Assembly (NCBI GenBank): GCA_012845835.1
Contig: JABAKD010000018.1
Coordinates: 8,223,759-8,287,758, forward strand
Length of the DNA: 64,000 nucleotides
Source: Undaria pinnatifida
Lineage: Eukaryota; Sar; Phaeophyceae; Laminariales; Alariaceae
Reading direction: 5' to 3'
The notes beneath the pieces were generated by a model. It was given only the letters and a program-made list of their open reading frames with translations, searched no databases and was not told the origin of the DNA. The translations under genes were made by a program, and so were the position numbers. Positions 21,698 to 31,420 of this stretch are shown in pieces (position 1 is the first letter of the stretch; every line of letters begins with the position of its first letter).

Positions 21698-22075
21698 ACA
21701 GGGCTTTTCACGGGTCAGGGGGGTTTCAAAATGTTGCGGGTCGGGTCGGGTCGGATCATTGTGTTTCAAAATCTCACGGGTCGGGTCGGGTTGGGTCAAG
21801 GACCTTTGAAATCTCGCGGGTCGGGTCGGGTGGGGTTGGGTCAAGGGGTTCTAAAATCTCGCGGGTCGGAGGTCGGGTCGGGTCGGGTCGGGTCGGGTCG
21901 GGTCGGGTCGGGTCGGGTCGGGTCGGGTCGGGTCGGGTCGGTCAAGAGGTTTAGAAATCTCGCGAGTCGGGTCGGTCAAGAGGTTTAGAAATCTCGCGGA
22001 TCGGGTCGGGTCATGACCCGCGAGATACGGGTCACTCGCGGGTCAAGCCACCATGACCCGCGGGTTGTTTTTGGC
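21698..22075. mobile_element. GGGTC foldback element 3
   Basis: Starts ACAGGGCTTTTCACGGGTC. It contains a pure run of about 14 GGGTC pentamers near 21878-21947 and several AAATCTCGCGGGTCGGG units, and ends in GACCCGCGGG-type inverted sequence. Confidence 0.75.
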
Positions 22076-22813
22076 CGACCCGTGGGTCGATCCCGCGGAT
22101 CTGGCCTGCGGACTCGCCTTTTTCAAACTTATAGCTGCCTGCCGGAGGGTCCTTGTCGTGCCGGCGCCTCGGGAAAATGATACAAAACTTGTCGCTTCCT
22201 GCATGAAAGCCTCTCTCGCCCGATCATCCAATCGTATGTTATAGTAGCGTCCAGAAACATCAACCAAACAGCAACATCTCGTACCAGACATACAGTATTA
22301 CTACGCGAATCCCCGTGTCGGATGAAGCCGTATAATAAGTGTTATTCAGGAATATTGTCATCCGCCCACGTCCAGTAAAACAAGCCAGGCCACAAACTCT
22401 TGCTGCATTGCAGGGCGCAACAATAAAGACGACAAATGGCAGTATAAGAACCCAGGTACGGCGTATACGTACACATTGGATACCCGGTAAGGCTTTTATC
22501 GTACCAGTACGAAATGTGATCAAACGTAAAAAGGCAAGGGCAGTCGTAGTCGAAGCAGCAGCAGCAGCAGACCCCGGATCCTCGCGGATCGCAGACCCTG
22601 CTGACAGATCCATCGCCCCAGTTGTGGGCTTGCTGCCGGAGGCGGCTCAGCTAGACTGCTTGCCGGGGCCGGAGACTGTATGGATAACTAGCTCGCTCGT
22701 CGGGTCGCTCGTCGGGTCGACCCGGCGGTCTAGCGCTACGGGCGTGGCTAATTGCCCATGCGTGGATTGCGGTCTCTTCCTCTTTTTTCGTGCGCACACC
22801 ATACAATATATCC

Positions 22814-23115
22814 GGTCGCCCCGGTGGCGTATCAGGTTATCCTCGAGCCTGGTATAGGTCAGTTTCGTGAGTTCGAGCCCCGTCGAGTGCATACTCGTAT
22901 AAATTCGTTGGGACTTTTTCTTGTGCACAAGTTGACTTGCGGAAAGCGCGAGAGCGTGAGTTAGCAACACTCGATGAAAATCGACGAGCAGTGGGACTGC
23001 TGAACCCTATGCGCGATAAAAATTGAAGGCAAGAACCGGGGGGGAGAAGGGACGACACCTGTGACCACGGCTTGTCCAGAAGCTGGAGAGTAAAAGTGTG
23101 AGAAAAAAAAACAAA
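22814..23115 (+). mobile_element. tRNA-derived SINE, copy 2
   Basis: Head GGTCGCCCCGGTGGCGTATC, A box TGGCGTATCAGG, B box GAGTTCGAGCCC, body, then a tail GTGAGAAAAAAAAACAAA. This is one of the best-kept copies. Confidence 0.9.
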
Positions 23116-23225
23116 AAAAAACAATAATGCTGCAAACAGTTCCGGTAAAAAAACACAGAGACATCCTGGGAAAAGTACGAGGGACCAAGGACCAACCAAT
23201 TGACCAAGGTACATATGCAGACATG

Positions 23226-23392
23226 TTTGACCCGTGACTTTTCGATTTTGACCCGTGAGATATATCACGGGTCCAGTCGACCTGACCCGCATGAAACTCG
23301 CACCTCACGGGTCACTCGGAGTGTGGCGGGTCGGGTCGGGTCGATCCGACCCGACCTCGCTGACCTGACCCATGCAAAACCCAGATTTTTTA
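23226..23392. mobile_element. GGGTC foldback element 4
   Basis: Pentamer-rich (TCGGGTCGGGTCGATCC) with GTGAGATATATCACGGGTC. The right end CCATGCAAAACCCAG resembles the family terminus; the left end is weak. Confidence 0.6.
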
Positions 23393-23544
23393 CAATATAT
23401 TTATTGGGGGTAAAATCGTTTCATTTTATTTTTCAAACTACGACTACGAATTCCCTGATCCGAGTAGTTTCTAACTCGCGAAATGTGTGTGGGATGTTTG
23501 TTGTTGTGGGTGATGTGTGGTGTGTATATGTATGAGGCGTGGTG

Positions 23545-23742
23545 GTGTTTGTCCCCGAGGGGACGGACCTCACAAGGCGGTAGTGAAATGCCGAGGAAAT
23601 CCAGCCGGAACACTGCAAGCAGTGCGAAACCCGGCAATTTCAAAAACAGGTGTGAAAATGACGCTCGATGAGCGTCAATCAGTTTTCACACTGATTAGAA
23701 CAGATACTACACATGATCTTAGCCAAAAGGCCGAGAAGGTAT
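23545..23742 (-). ncRNA. U2: U2 spliceosomal snRNA
   Basis: The minus strand begins ATACCTTCTCGGCCTTTTGG, then GCTAAGATCA and the branch-site pairing region GTGTAGTATCTGTTCT, all hallmarks of U2. It continues with stem IIa (AATCAGT...ACTGATT), stem IIb (GACGCTCATCGAGCGTC), a U-rich Sm-like site TGTTTTTGA and stem-loop III (GCCGG...GCACTGCTTGCAGTG...CCGGC). The 5' end is clear. The 3' end is set loosely after a hairpin with GTCCCCTCGGGGAC. U2 pairs with the intron branch site during splicing. A TATA box and an upstream element precede it. Confidence 0.95.
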
Positions 23743-23767
23743 GCAGATGACAAACTCAAGACTGGGG

Positions 23768-23775
23768 TTTATATA
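23768..23775 (-). promoter_or_regulatory. TATA box of U2 snRNA gene
   Basis: TATATAAA on the minus strand, 26-33 bases before the U2 5' end. Confidence 0.8.
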
Positions 23776-23806
23776 GTCTGAGGGAACACAATAGACATTT
23801 GTTTTT

Positions 23807-23830
23807 GCGCAAAAACGGCATAAAATGCGA
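23807..23830 (-). promoter_or_regulatory. candidate snRNA upstream element (U2)
   Basis: TCGCATTTTATGCCGTTT and six following bases, about 65-88 bases before the U2 start. It matches 21 of 24 positions with the element before U5 at 24838-24861, at nearly the same distance from TATA. Position fits the role of a PSE/USE bound by the snRNA activating complex. Confidence 0.75.
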
Positions 23831-24197
23831 TTTTTTTAATTTTAAAATATATATATATATTTTGTTGCATCGATTGACCTGAATTCCTCCGTTCACGTCT
23901 TATCATTAGAACACAATGAGTACGCTTGCCCCTGGTATTATAGGGTTTTCCTAAGGTCGAGTTATGTTGGCGCTTTTCCATGAGAGTGGAAACTACGTAG
24001 TCAATGTGCCACAGCAGTCATCAGATCAGAATGTATCAAATGTCAAAAAAGGAACGCAAAAATATTTGAACGGCCATTTCGCCTATTACAACAAACAGTG
24101 CGCGCGAGTAAGAGAACGCTTTGACTTGTTGACGAGAGAAGTAAGTGCCGAGCATGGGGCGACAGAAAAAAAAGGTGTGTGCGTACTGCAGCGGGGA

Positions 24198-24222
24198 GGA
24201 GGGGGGGGGGGGGGGGGGGGGG
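24198..24222 (+). repeat. poly-G run
   Basis: G-rich run GGAGG followed by about 20 G. Confidence 0.9.
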
Positions 24223-24374
24223 GTTACGAGTACATACAAATTGCATACGAGCACGAGCATGATACGAGTGCATAATATGGGAGGATGAGTATGAGCACAC
24301 AAGGGTGCATAGAGGTACAAAGGTATCAGTACAGATGGGTATGATACGTACGAGTACGGGTTGTTGTTCTCACA

Positions 24375-24464
24375 TTAACCCCTTTAGAGCCCCCAAATCC
24401 CTCCCTACACTAACTTCAATTAAAATTGTCCCCAAAAAGGGGTTCCAGTTGTGAAGGCGTCAAC
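24375..24464 (+). mobile_element. MITE-B copy 3
   Basis: TTAACCCCTTTAGAGCCCCC at the left, GTTGTGAAGGCGTCAA at the right, with the family core between them. Confidence 0.85.
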
Positions 24465-24657
24465 TCGCATAATCAAGTCCGTGGTCACAGAACAGGCTCC
24501 AGTCACTCTGGAGTACGAGTGTGTCGTAGGATACGCGTTTGCCGGTTTGTCGAGATTGACAAGGTCTTGAGGAGATAAGTCTTTACACGTACTCGTATGA
24601 AGGAAGAAAGGAAGTACAGAACGTGCTATGTGCGCTTGGTTGTTGTCGTGTTGATGA

Positions 24658-24774
24658 GATTACCCCACAAGTGGGGTCAAAAATCGAAAGAACTCCTTCA
24701 GGATCCTCTCAGCACGGTTTATCCTAGTAAAAGGCGAGGGTAAAATTCGTGATGCGAGAGGATCGGAGATGCTA
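24658..24774 (-). ncRNA. U5: U5 spliceosomal snRNA
   Basis: The minus strand holds the invariant loop I CGCCTTTTACTA, which aligns exon ends in the spliceosome. It is flanked by pairing arms GATCCTCTC and GAGAGGATC and an outer CTCC/GGAG stem. An Sm site GATTTTTGA and a 3' hairpin CCCCACTTGTGGGG follow. Total length of about 117 nt is normal for U5. The 5' end is inferred from TATA spacing. Confidence 0.93.
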
Positions 24775-24799
24775 GAGTAAAGCAGTAGGGTAATACAGA

Positions 24800-24807
24800 T
24801 TTATACC
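24800..24807 (-). promoter_or_regulatory. TATA box of U5 snRNA gene
   Basis: GGTATAAA on the minus strand, at the same distance from the RNA as the U2 TATA box. Confidence 0.75.
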
Positions 24808-24837
24808 CATGCCACATATACATCACACTTTTTTATC

Positions 24838-24861
24838 GCACACAAACGGTATAAAATGCGA
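24838..24861 (-). promoter_or_regulatory. candidate snRNA upstream element (U5)
   Basis: TCGCATTTTATACCGTTT and six following bases, starting 45 bases beyond the TATA box (46 at U2). See the U2 element for the shared motif. Confidence 0.75.
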
Positions 24862-24899
24862 AATATGTTTTTTTTCTAACTTTTGCCACATTATGTTAA

Positions 24900-25330
24900 T
24901 TTCAGTACAAAACGAGAAAACGTTCATCAGGTATGTACTGCTCTACTGCTGTACACCAACTATGAGTAAAACGACAACGAAATCGCCACAACAACGATAA
25001 CAGCAACAGCAACGACAACAACGAAAACAGAAATAATAACAGCCACACAATATGGTAGCAACAACACCATCCACGCGACAGCAGCAACATAACAACGACA
25101 ACAACCAAAACTTGATCGATACGCGTACAAAGCAGCAACGCCTACACCACCACAACACCACCAAAACCGACTTCCGCAACAACACTACCTGGTACCACCA
25201 AGAATTACTACCAAAATAGCAACTACGACAACAAGCACCGGCTTTTCGGTAGCGATACCACTCTGTCCGGCACCATAAGAAGCGTTTGGATGTAAAACTG
25301 AACCCCCATGAATTTGGAAGCAAACTGAAA
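24900..25330. other. no gene seen; CAA-rich stretch
   Basis: Plus strand rich in ACAACAACG triplets. No repeat family or exon recognised. Confidence 0.5.
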
Positions 25331-25369
25331 TTAGAGTACCCGTCGTCTTTGTTTTTGTTCCTGTTTTAT

Positions 25370-25545
25370 CCTCCGGCGGATGGGGAAAATAAACCTTTCG
25401 CTCACCACACTTCCACGTATTTCTATATCATACATGCCGGTGTGTCAATTTAACTCAATTGTATTCGCAATCCAGAGCTAGCTGGCGCATCTTTCAGTTT
25501 CCATGGCAGCGACAGCGCGAGCTGTCCCGTAGAATCGCGTATAAA
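25370..25545 (-). repeat. interspersed repeat E, inverted copy
   Basis: Reads TCCGGCGGATGGGGAAAATA, CTCACCACACTTCCACGTAT and CGCGAGCTGTCCC, the reverse of copies at 5800 and 56204. Confidence 0.78.
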
Positions 25546-25559
25546 TTTTGTAGTGGTAC

Positions 25560-25690
25560 CGTCAAGGAATTGGAGGGTATTCGTCTGTTTGACCACTTGC
25601 AAGAGGTTAACCAATTACCTACCCAAACTAAGCCTTATAACACTCTCCCCTGGCACGGCGGGGTAGCAGGTCTGCCCGATACAACAGCAG
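25560..25690 (-). mobile_element. TRIM element, 3' fragment
   Basis: On the minus strand: GACCTGCTACCCCGCCGTGC, a polypurine tract CAGGGGAGAG, then an LTR starting TGTTATAAGGCTTAGTTTGG and ending CCTTGACG (25642-25560). It matches the right half of the TRIM at 46891-47261. The 5' LTR is missing. Confidence 0.72.
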
Positions 25691-26527
25691 TACGTAGAAA
25701 TGAAAGGGCTGTTTTGGGTAGTATTATGAAAACGGAATAGCATCAGCCGGCGATGCATAGTCAACCAACTCTTGAGGGTTTACTATTTTCGGATCGCCCC
25801 AATGGAAACGTCACGGCATCTTGGTGGTGGGTAGGGTTTAGTTGCACCCAAGTCGTGGTGGGGTTATATACACTAAAACATGCCTGGAACTTGGAACTTA
25901 GTATGAACTTTTATTTTTTCTTCACCATGTTGGACCCACGTATAGCGACCAAGCGAACAGTGCGATCAAATCAATAGGAGTCGATCAATAGCTAGAGCGT
26001 GCAGCAGCACAAGCACCGCCATGCTGTGCGCGTGATCATACACTGCTTGCAATCCGAGGCGTTTTTACCGGTCTTCGACGCACAAATCGTGCCAGATAAA
26101 GTACCAAGTATATTTCACTTTAGAGAGGGTTTTCGCCAATTTTTTGCGTTAGTGTTTTCTCTTCATCAAATCGCGAGAGAGAGTCGACCCAACCAAACTC
26201 TAACCTAGGCTAAGGCTCCGACCCGAGTGCGGCTTCGCCGCGCGTTTCGGAAAAAATGATAAAAAAGTGCGGACCACCTCTAAAATCGAAAAACATCCGA
26301 ATATATATGGTATTTTTTATCTGGTATGATTTGTGGGTTGAGAAAATAGCAAAGGCTACTGCTGTGCAATCCAGGTCGGGTACACCTTTCACCCCTTTAG
26401 CCCGAGTTGCTTCGTGTGGCCAGTTCTGTAACAATCGTTAAAAAACGAACTTTTTTTTTTCCCATTTTTCCCTCTGCAGTCCCAGAACGGTTAACAATAC
26501 CCACCAGTTCTTTTTTTTTTTTTTTTT

Positions 26528-26645
26528 GTCATCCTCCGGCGGATGGGGAAAAATAAAGCTTTAGCTCACCACACTTCCACGTATTTTCATACGCGTCGTG
26601 TGTCGATTTAACTCAGTTGCTTTCGCAGCCCAACGCTAGCTGGCA
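26528..26645 (-). repeat. interspersed repeat E, inverted partial copy
   Basis: TCCTCCGGCGGATGGGGAAA, CTCACCACACTTCCACGTAT and TCGATTTAACTCAG, the reverse of the family 3' half. Confidence 0.78.
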
Positions 26646-26940
26646 ATACCCACTAGTACTTACTTTTTCCGGACATCGCGTTACGTTCTGGGTGTGACTA
26701 CGATCACGATACGAGCTGGTTCCAGCGTCACCCAACATACTCCATCTTCGCAAGAAAGCGCTCTGTGTTTTTAGAGTTAGAGAATGAAGCTGAGCTTGGC
26801 CGGAATCTCCGTCATGGCAAGAAGAAAAAAAAACAAGGAAAGGGCATCTTTGAAAACCACGATTTTCCCTTCAGCGGATTTTTGCAAAAATAACTCACGG
26901 TATTCAACTTTTTGTTAAAGTTTTTTTTTGTGGGTCGCTG
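26646..26940. other. no gene seen
   Basis: No supported exon. The minus-strand frame at 26950-27207 next to it has coding-like composition but no splice or domain support and is not called. Confidence 0.4.
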
Positions 26941-27426
26941 GTACACTTTTTACCGTGGCAAAGTCTTATCTTCTCGTGAAGATTTGTATGAACGGTAGCC
27001 GTTCCAGAGGTGTTGGATATCGTGCCTTGTACTAAAAGTAGTCGTGGAGCCTCCGTAGATTCCGGTGACAGAGAGACGGTCAATTTCGTTTCCCGCCGAC
27101 AAGTGATCACTATCGATTTTCGTCTTGCCTGAAGAAGCACCTTTCGTTTGCCTCAAGGCACTTCTATCGTTTGCCCTCGCTTGGTTCGCCGTCGAACGTT
27201 GTCCCAACCTGGCGGGTAATACACGCTACGAAAAACAAGAAGAGAAGTTGTTGCAAGTCGCGAGTCGGGCCTGGGTTACACCAAACCTACATTTCTAAAA
27301 GTAAAGAAAAGACACTTACAGCCACCGCGGAAGTAAACGGGCAAGTAGCGCCGACCAGCTCAAAAAGGTCGCATGGCTTAGTCTATATACCTGGCACAGC
27401 ACTATACGTACGTGCAGCGCTCTCAC

Positions 27427-27593
27427 CGGTAGGAAACGTCTTGCCCAGCAGAAGTCGACCAAGCTTCCTGGTACCCCTGCACGAGCGCCTCAAGGTCTCT
27501 TTTCGTGAACCCATCGTCGCGGTAAAGATGGATGCTGTCCTTGCTGGCACCCGGCGAGGCATCTTGTCGGATCAGAAGACTACCCGTGCGATC
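27427..27593 (-). CDS. unknown gene, exon e
   Basis: 167 nt, acceptor CCGTAG, donor GTGAGA. Encodes DRTGSLLIRQDASPGASKDS then IHLYRDDGFTKRDLEALVQG. A decayed copy of its 5' part lies upstream. Confidence 0.65.
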
Positions 27594-28128
27594 CTACGGT
27601 AGGGCATACCGAACGGGAACATAAAAAAAGTACATGGGCGGGGTGGGGTGGGGTGGAGTAGGAGTAGGGTCAGAAGAGGTGAATGCTATCCTTGTTGGCA
27701 CCTGGCGACGAATCTTGTCCGAATAGGAGGCTCCCCGTGCGGTCCTATCAATACATAAGGGTAGTACGTATGCCGAACGAGAAAAACAATGCGAACTGCA
27801 TACATACTTCGAAGTAGATATACTTGCTATACTCGCAGCCTCTATCGCGCCTCTCAAGAGTCTACGACAAACAGTCATCGGCGTCCACGACGCCCTCCCT
27901 TGTTGGCGGGTTTTTTTTTTGTCTTCTCGTTTTGCCCCTTTTCCTGTTTTCAACTTTGCTTTTTCATTTTTTAACTCGAAATCTTGCTTGTTGTCGTTCA
28001 GGTTGCCTCATTTTCGTCCACTTAGCTTTATTTTTTCTCGATTTTCGTTTTTTTTTTTAATCGAAAAACGATCAAACAAATATATCGAAGCGAAACTAAA
28101 AAGAGTCTACTATTAATACTATAGACTA

Positions 28129-28163
<35 letters not shown>

Positions 28164-31100
28164 CTAGTACTACTGTTAATACTACTAGTACTACTAGTAC
28201 TAGTACTACTGTAGTACTACCAGTACTACTAGTACTAGTACTAGTACTTACTACTAGAATAGTACTGAGTACTACTATTAATCTTAATAGTACTACTAAT
28301 AGTAGTACTACTAGTAGTACTAGTGCTATTAATACTAGTACTACTCTACTACTAGTACAGTAGTACTATTAATAGACTATTATTAATAGTACTCTACTAC
28401 TACTAGTACTCTACTACTACTACTACTACTACTACTACTAAAATACTCCTGCTGCTGTCGAAGAGTACTGCTGTACGGGGAGAGGAGAGGGGTACAGTCT
28501 ACAGCGTTACTGTGGGAATTTGGTTGGACGGGCGTAGAATCAGATCTGGGGTGCTCGCCTTACGTACTCACGGTGTAATTCAGGCGCTGTTTGGTCCGAC
28601 AACTGGGTTCTTTGTCGTCTCTCGTGCCATTCTATACGGGCCAGGTGTGCGATATACCATCATGGTACCTGTCATGCCCGAGATTCTGAAAGGATGTTCA
28701 TTACTACTCAATGAGCGTACCTGGTACTCTATACGCATCAAGCGTACACCACCGCCTACTACAGCAAAGCACGCATGTTGGCAATTGCACATTGCCCATT
28801 TCTCCACTATTCATTCAGTATGTTGGTTATGCTCGACTTCATGCATGGGCAGCGAATCTCCACTTCCGGAGCATGGGTGCCGGCTAATGGCTATGCCGGC
28901 ACACACGCAAAGCCTTGTATCATTTGGTGCTTACGACGTGGGCCAGCTTCGGCAAGTGGCTGATAATCCATACTACAACTGAATTGATACTAGTAACTCG
29001 CCGTTAGGAACTCGCTCAATTTTTTATCCAGCCAACGAGAAAAAAAAAACAGCCGTGGTAGTGTTCACAACTTGGGCAAGCATCGACAAAATGTTCGATG
29101 GTCCATGAGCACAAATACCACGGCAGCTTGCGCTGTTGTAGTGGTAACGGTAACCGTCGGTAGGGACATCTCGCGCTGTTACTGCCACGGGAACCAAAGG
29201 ATTCGCCAGCTATTCATAGCGCTGGATTGATAATACAATTGAGTTAAATTATGGTGCGATCATTCGACTTCATATTAGGTGCTACTGCTGCTTTATGGAA
29301 GGATATTCGATTTATATCGAAAAGGCATCTACGCTACATTGTCGGAGGGCAAAAATCATACTTCGAAGTAATAATAATAATTGAGTTAAATTGACGCACG
29401 GCATGTGCGGAAATACGTGGAAGTGTGGTGAGGTTAAGCTTTACTTTTCCCCATCCGCCGGAGCATAACAAAAAACGTAAAAATAAAATTTTCTTGCTAC
29501 AGATGGTTTTCGAGACTTTTCGCAGGCGGTCGACTTTTGGGTCAGGGTTGTTAGGGTTCAAAGTCAAGTACATTTCAACGTTTTCATGGAAGCCGGACCA
29601 AAGTTTGTATGTCATACCAGCTTCTTTTTTTTTCCCTTTGGGATGTGGTTGGCTTGAAATACCCGGGTGTGTCTTGAGTTCAAAAGGGGGACAAAACTCT
29701 TGCAAAAACTAAAGGGAAAAACAGTGTTTTAGCTTAGCCACCGCGCATGTAACCCGGCCAGTAACACCGACCAGCCCAAACGAGTGTATAGTTTAGTAAT
29801 GTTCATAGCATATACAGCCCTCGGCGCTCACAAGAGAAATGAAAAGAGACGCCTCCTTACCTTCTCGCAGAAAGAGATGGACGCGCCAGCCTTGTCCAGA
29901 ATCGGTTGCTTCACCTCCATAACCTGCATTCGCGGTTACAGGACGAGACGGATCACACTGATACCTTTGAGCCAACAACAGCGCACAAGCGTTTTTCCGC
30001 TGAGACCTCAGCATTTAGCAACTTGCCGACACAATAACAGGTTACGAAAACAGGTTTTGTAAAAACAATTAAAAGTACGTCAGATGTGAGTTCGACGAAT
30101 TGAGTAGTCGACACTCACTTTTGCAAGCTGCATTCGGCCGCGCGTTTTGACACATGTATTCCTTTGCAAGGATAAAGGCCAATGACTCCCCTGGGTGCTG
30201 CCAGGGCCAACAGGACATTGTTACCAAGGTCGGCTGAGGTCCGTAATCATTCTGCGCTCTGATGCTATATAACCCGTACGGAGGGGGATGAAAGCTGACA
30301 CATACCCACCTGGTATTTCGTCCATTGAAACTGTCCGGCAACCCGTACTAAGGGGGTAAGCTCTGATCCTAATAAGATACCAGTGTTGACAACAATGTAC
30401 AAAGGGGCCACCGGTCGCAGACTCGCGTGATGCCCACGTATATATGTAGAGGAGGAGGATGCGGGTCAGAATCAATGCCACGAGATTTAGAGCGTGCGTT
30501 ACCAACCGATTTTAGCGTCAAGGTGTCATAAAGCAGCGGGACTTGCAGTACGTAGCTCAGAAGGCGTTTTCTACGCCAACTGCTGCTGCATGTACTTATA
30601 TATAGCTCGGCATAACGTTCGATGCCTGGTACCTGGAACGAGGTAGCAGTAGTTCTCTACGTAGCCTGGGTGACATATGTTTTAGGGGCTTTCCAAATAT
30701 ATATATCTGTCTGCGCAGCCCCGCACAAAGGCGGCGCCGGTAGAGTAGCCGACCCACCCCATGGGTTAGGGGTCAGAGAAAACTAGAGGAAAAAACAACG
30801 CGAAGACAGAAGTCCTGTCGGCAGACTGCGCCAAAAAGCTCACAGGGCACCATTTTTTGGAGATCTCGTCATAGATCTCGACGCCAAGGCCCCGCGCAGG
30901 CGCTACGGCGCTGAGCGGGCGGATCCGCGAAGCTGGCCGTTGCAAGCGAGGCGGGGGGGACGCTCCAGCCAAGAAACCGCGCGGAACGGCGGTCAAAGGC
31001 GGTAGAGACCCGCAGACTAAAAGGTGATTAGGTGCGCCTGCGAACTAAGATAGGTATATTTATTAGTATCAACGAAATTATTGTCAGCAGCAACTGGTGG

Positions 31101-31326
31101 TGGCAACAACACATATGTACCTGACAGGTTAGGTAATACTGACTGAAGAGTAGCAACAACAGCACCACTATAGATAGGTTTGCTCTATCTTTCTCCATCT
31201 CCATCAAGCTCTCTCACCTATTAATAACCAGGTGTGACCATAACACAGATTCCCAACGATATTGTACTAAAGAAAGTACTACTACCACTGCTACTACTGC
31301 TACCACTACTACTACTACTGCTGCCG

Positions 31327-31361
<35 letters not shown>

Positions 31362-31389
31362 GCTACTGCTGCTGCTGCTGCTGCTACTT

Positions 31390-31420
<31 letters not shown>

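Noticed and set aside
22647-23308. Minus frames that recur at 13320, 37680 and 46334
   Set aside because: They recur because the SINE recurs. They are SINE sequence, not a protein family.
26950-27207. 85-codon minus frame below exon e
   Set aside because: Composition is plausible, but no acceptor in the right phase and no motif tie it to the unknown gene.
28105-28445. CRISPR-like regular repeats
   Set aside because: It is a simple trinucleotide array without spacers, in eukaryotic DNA.
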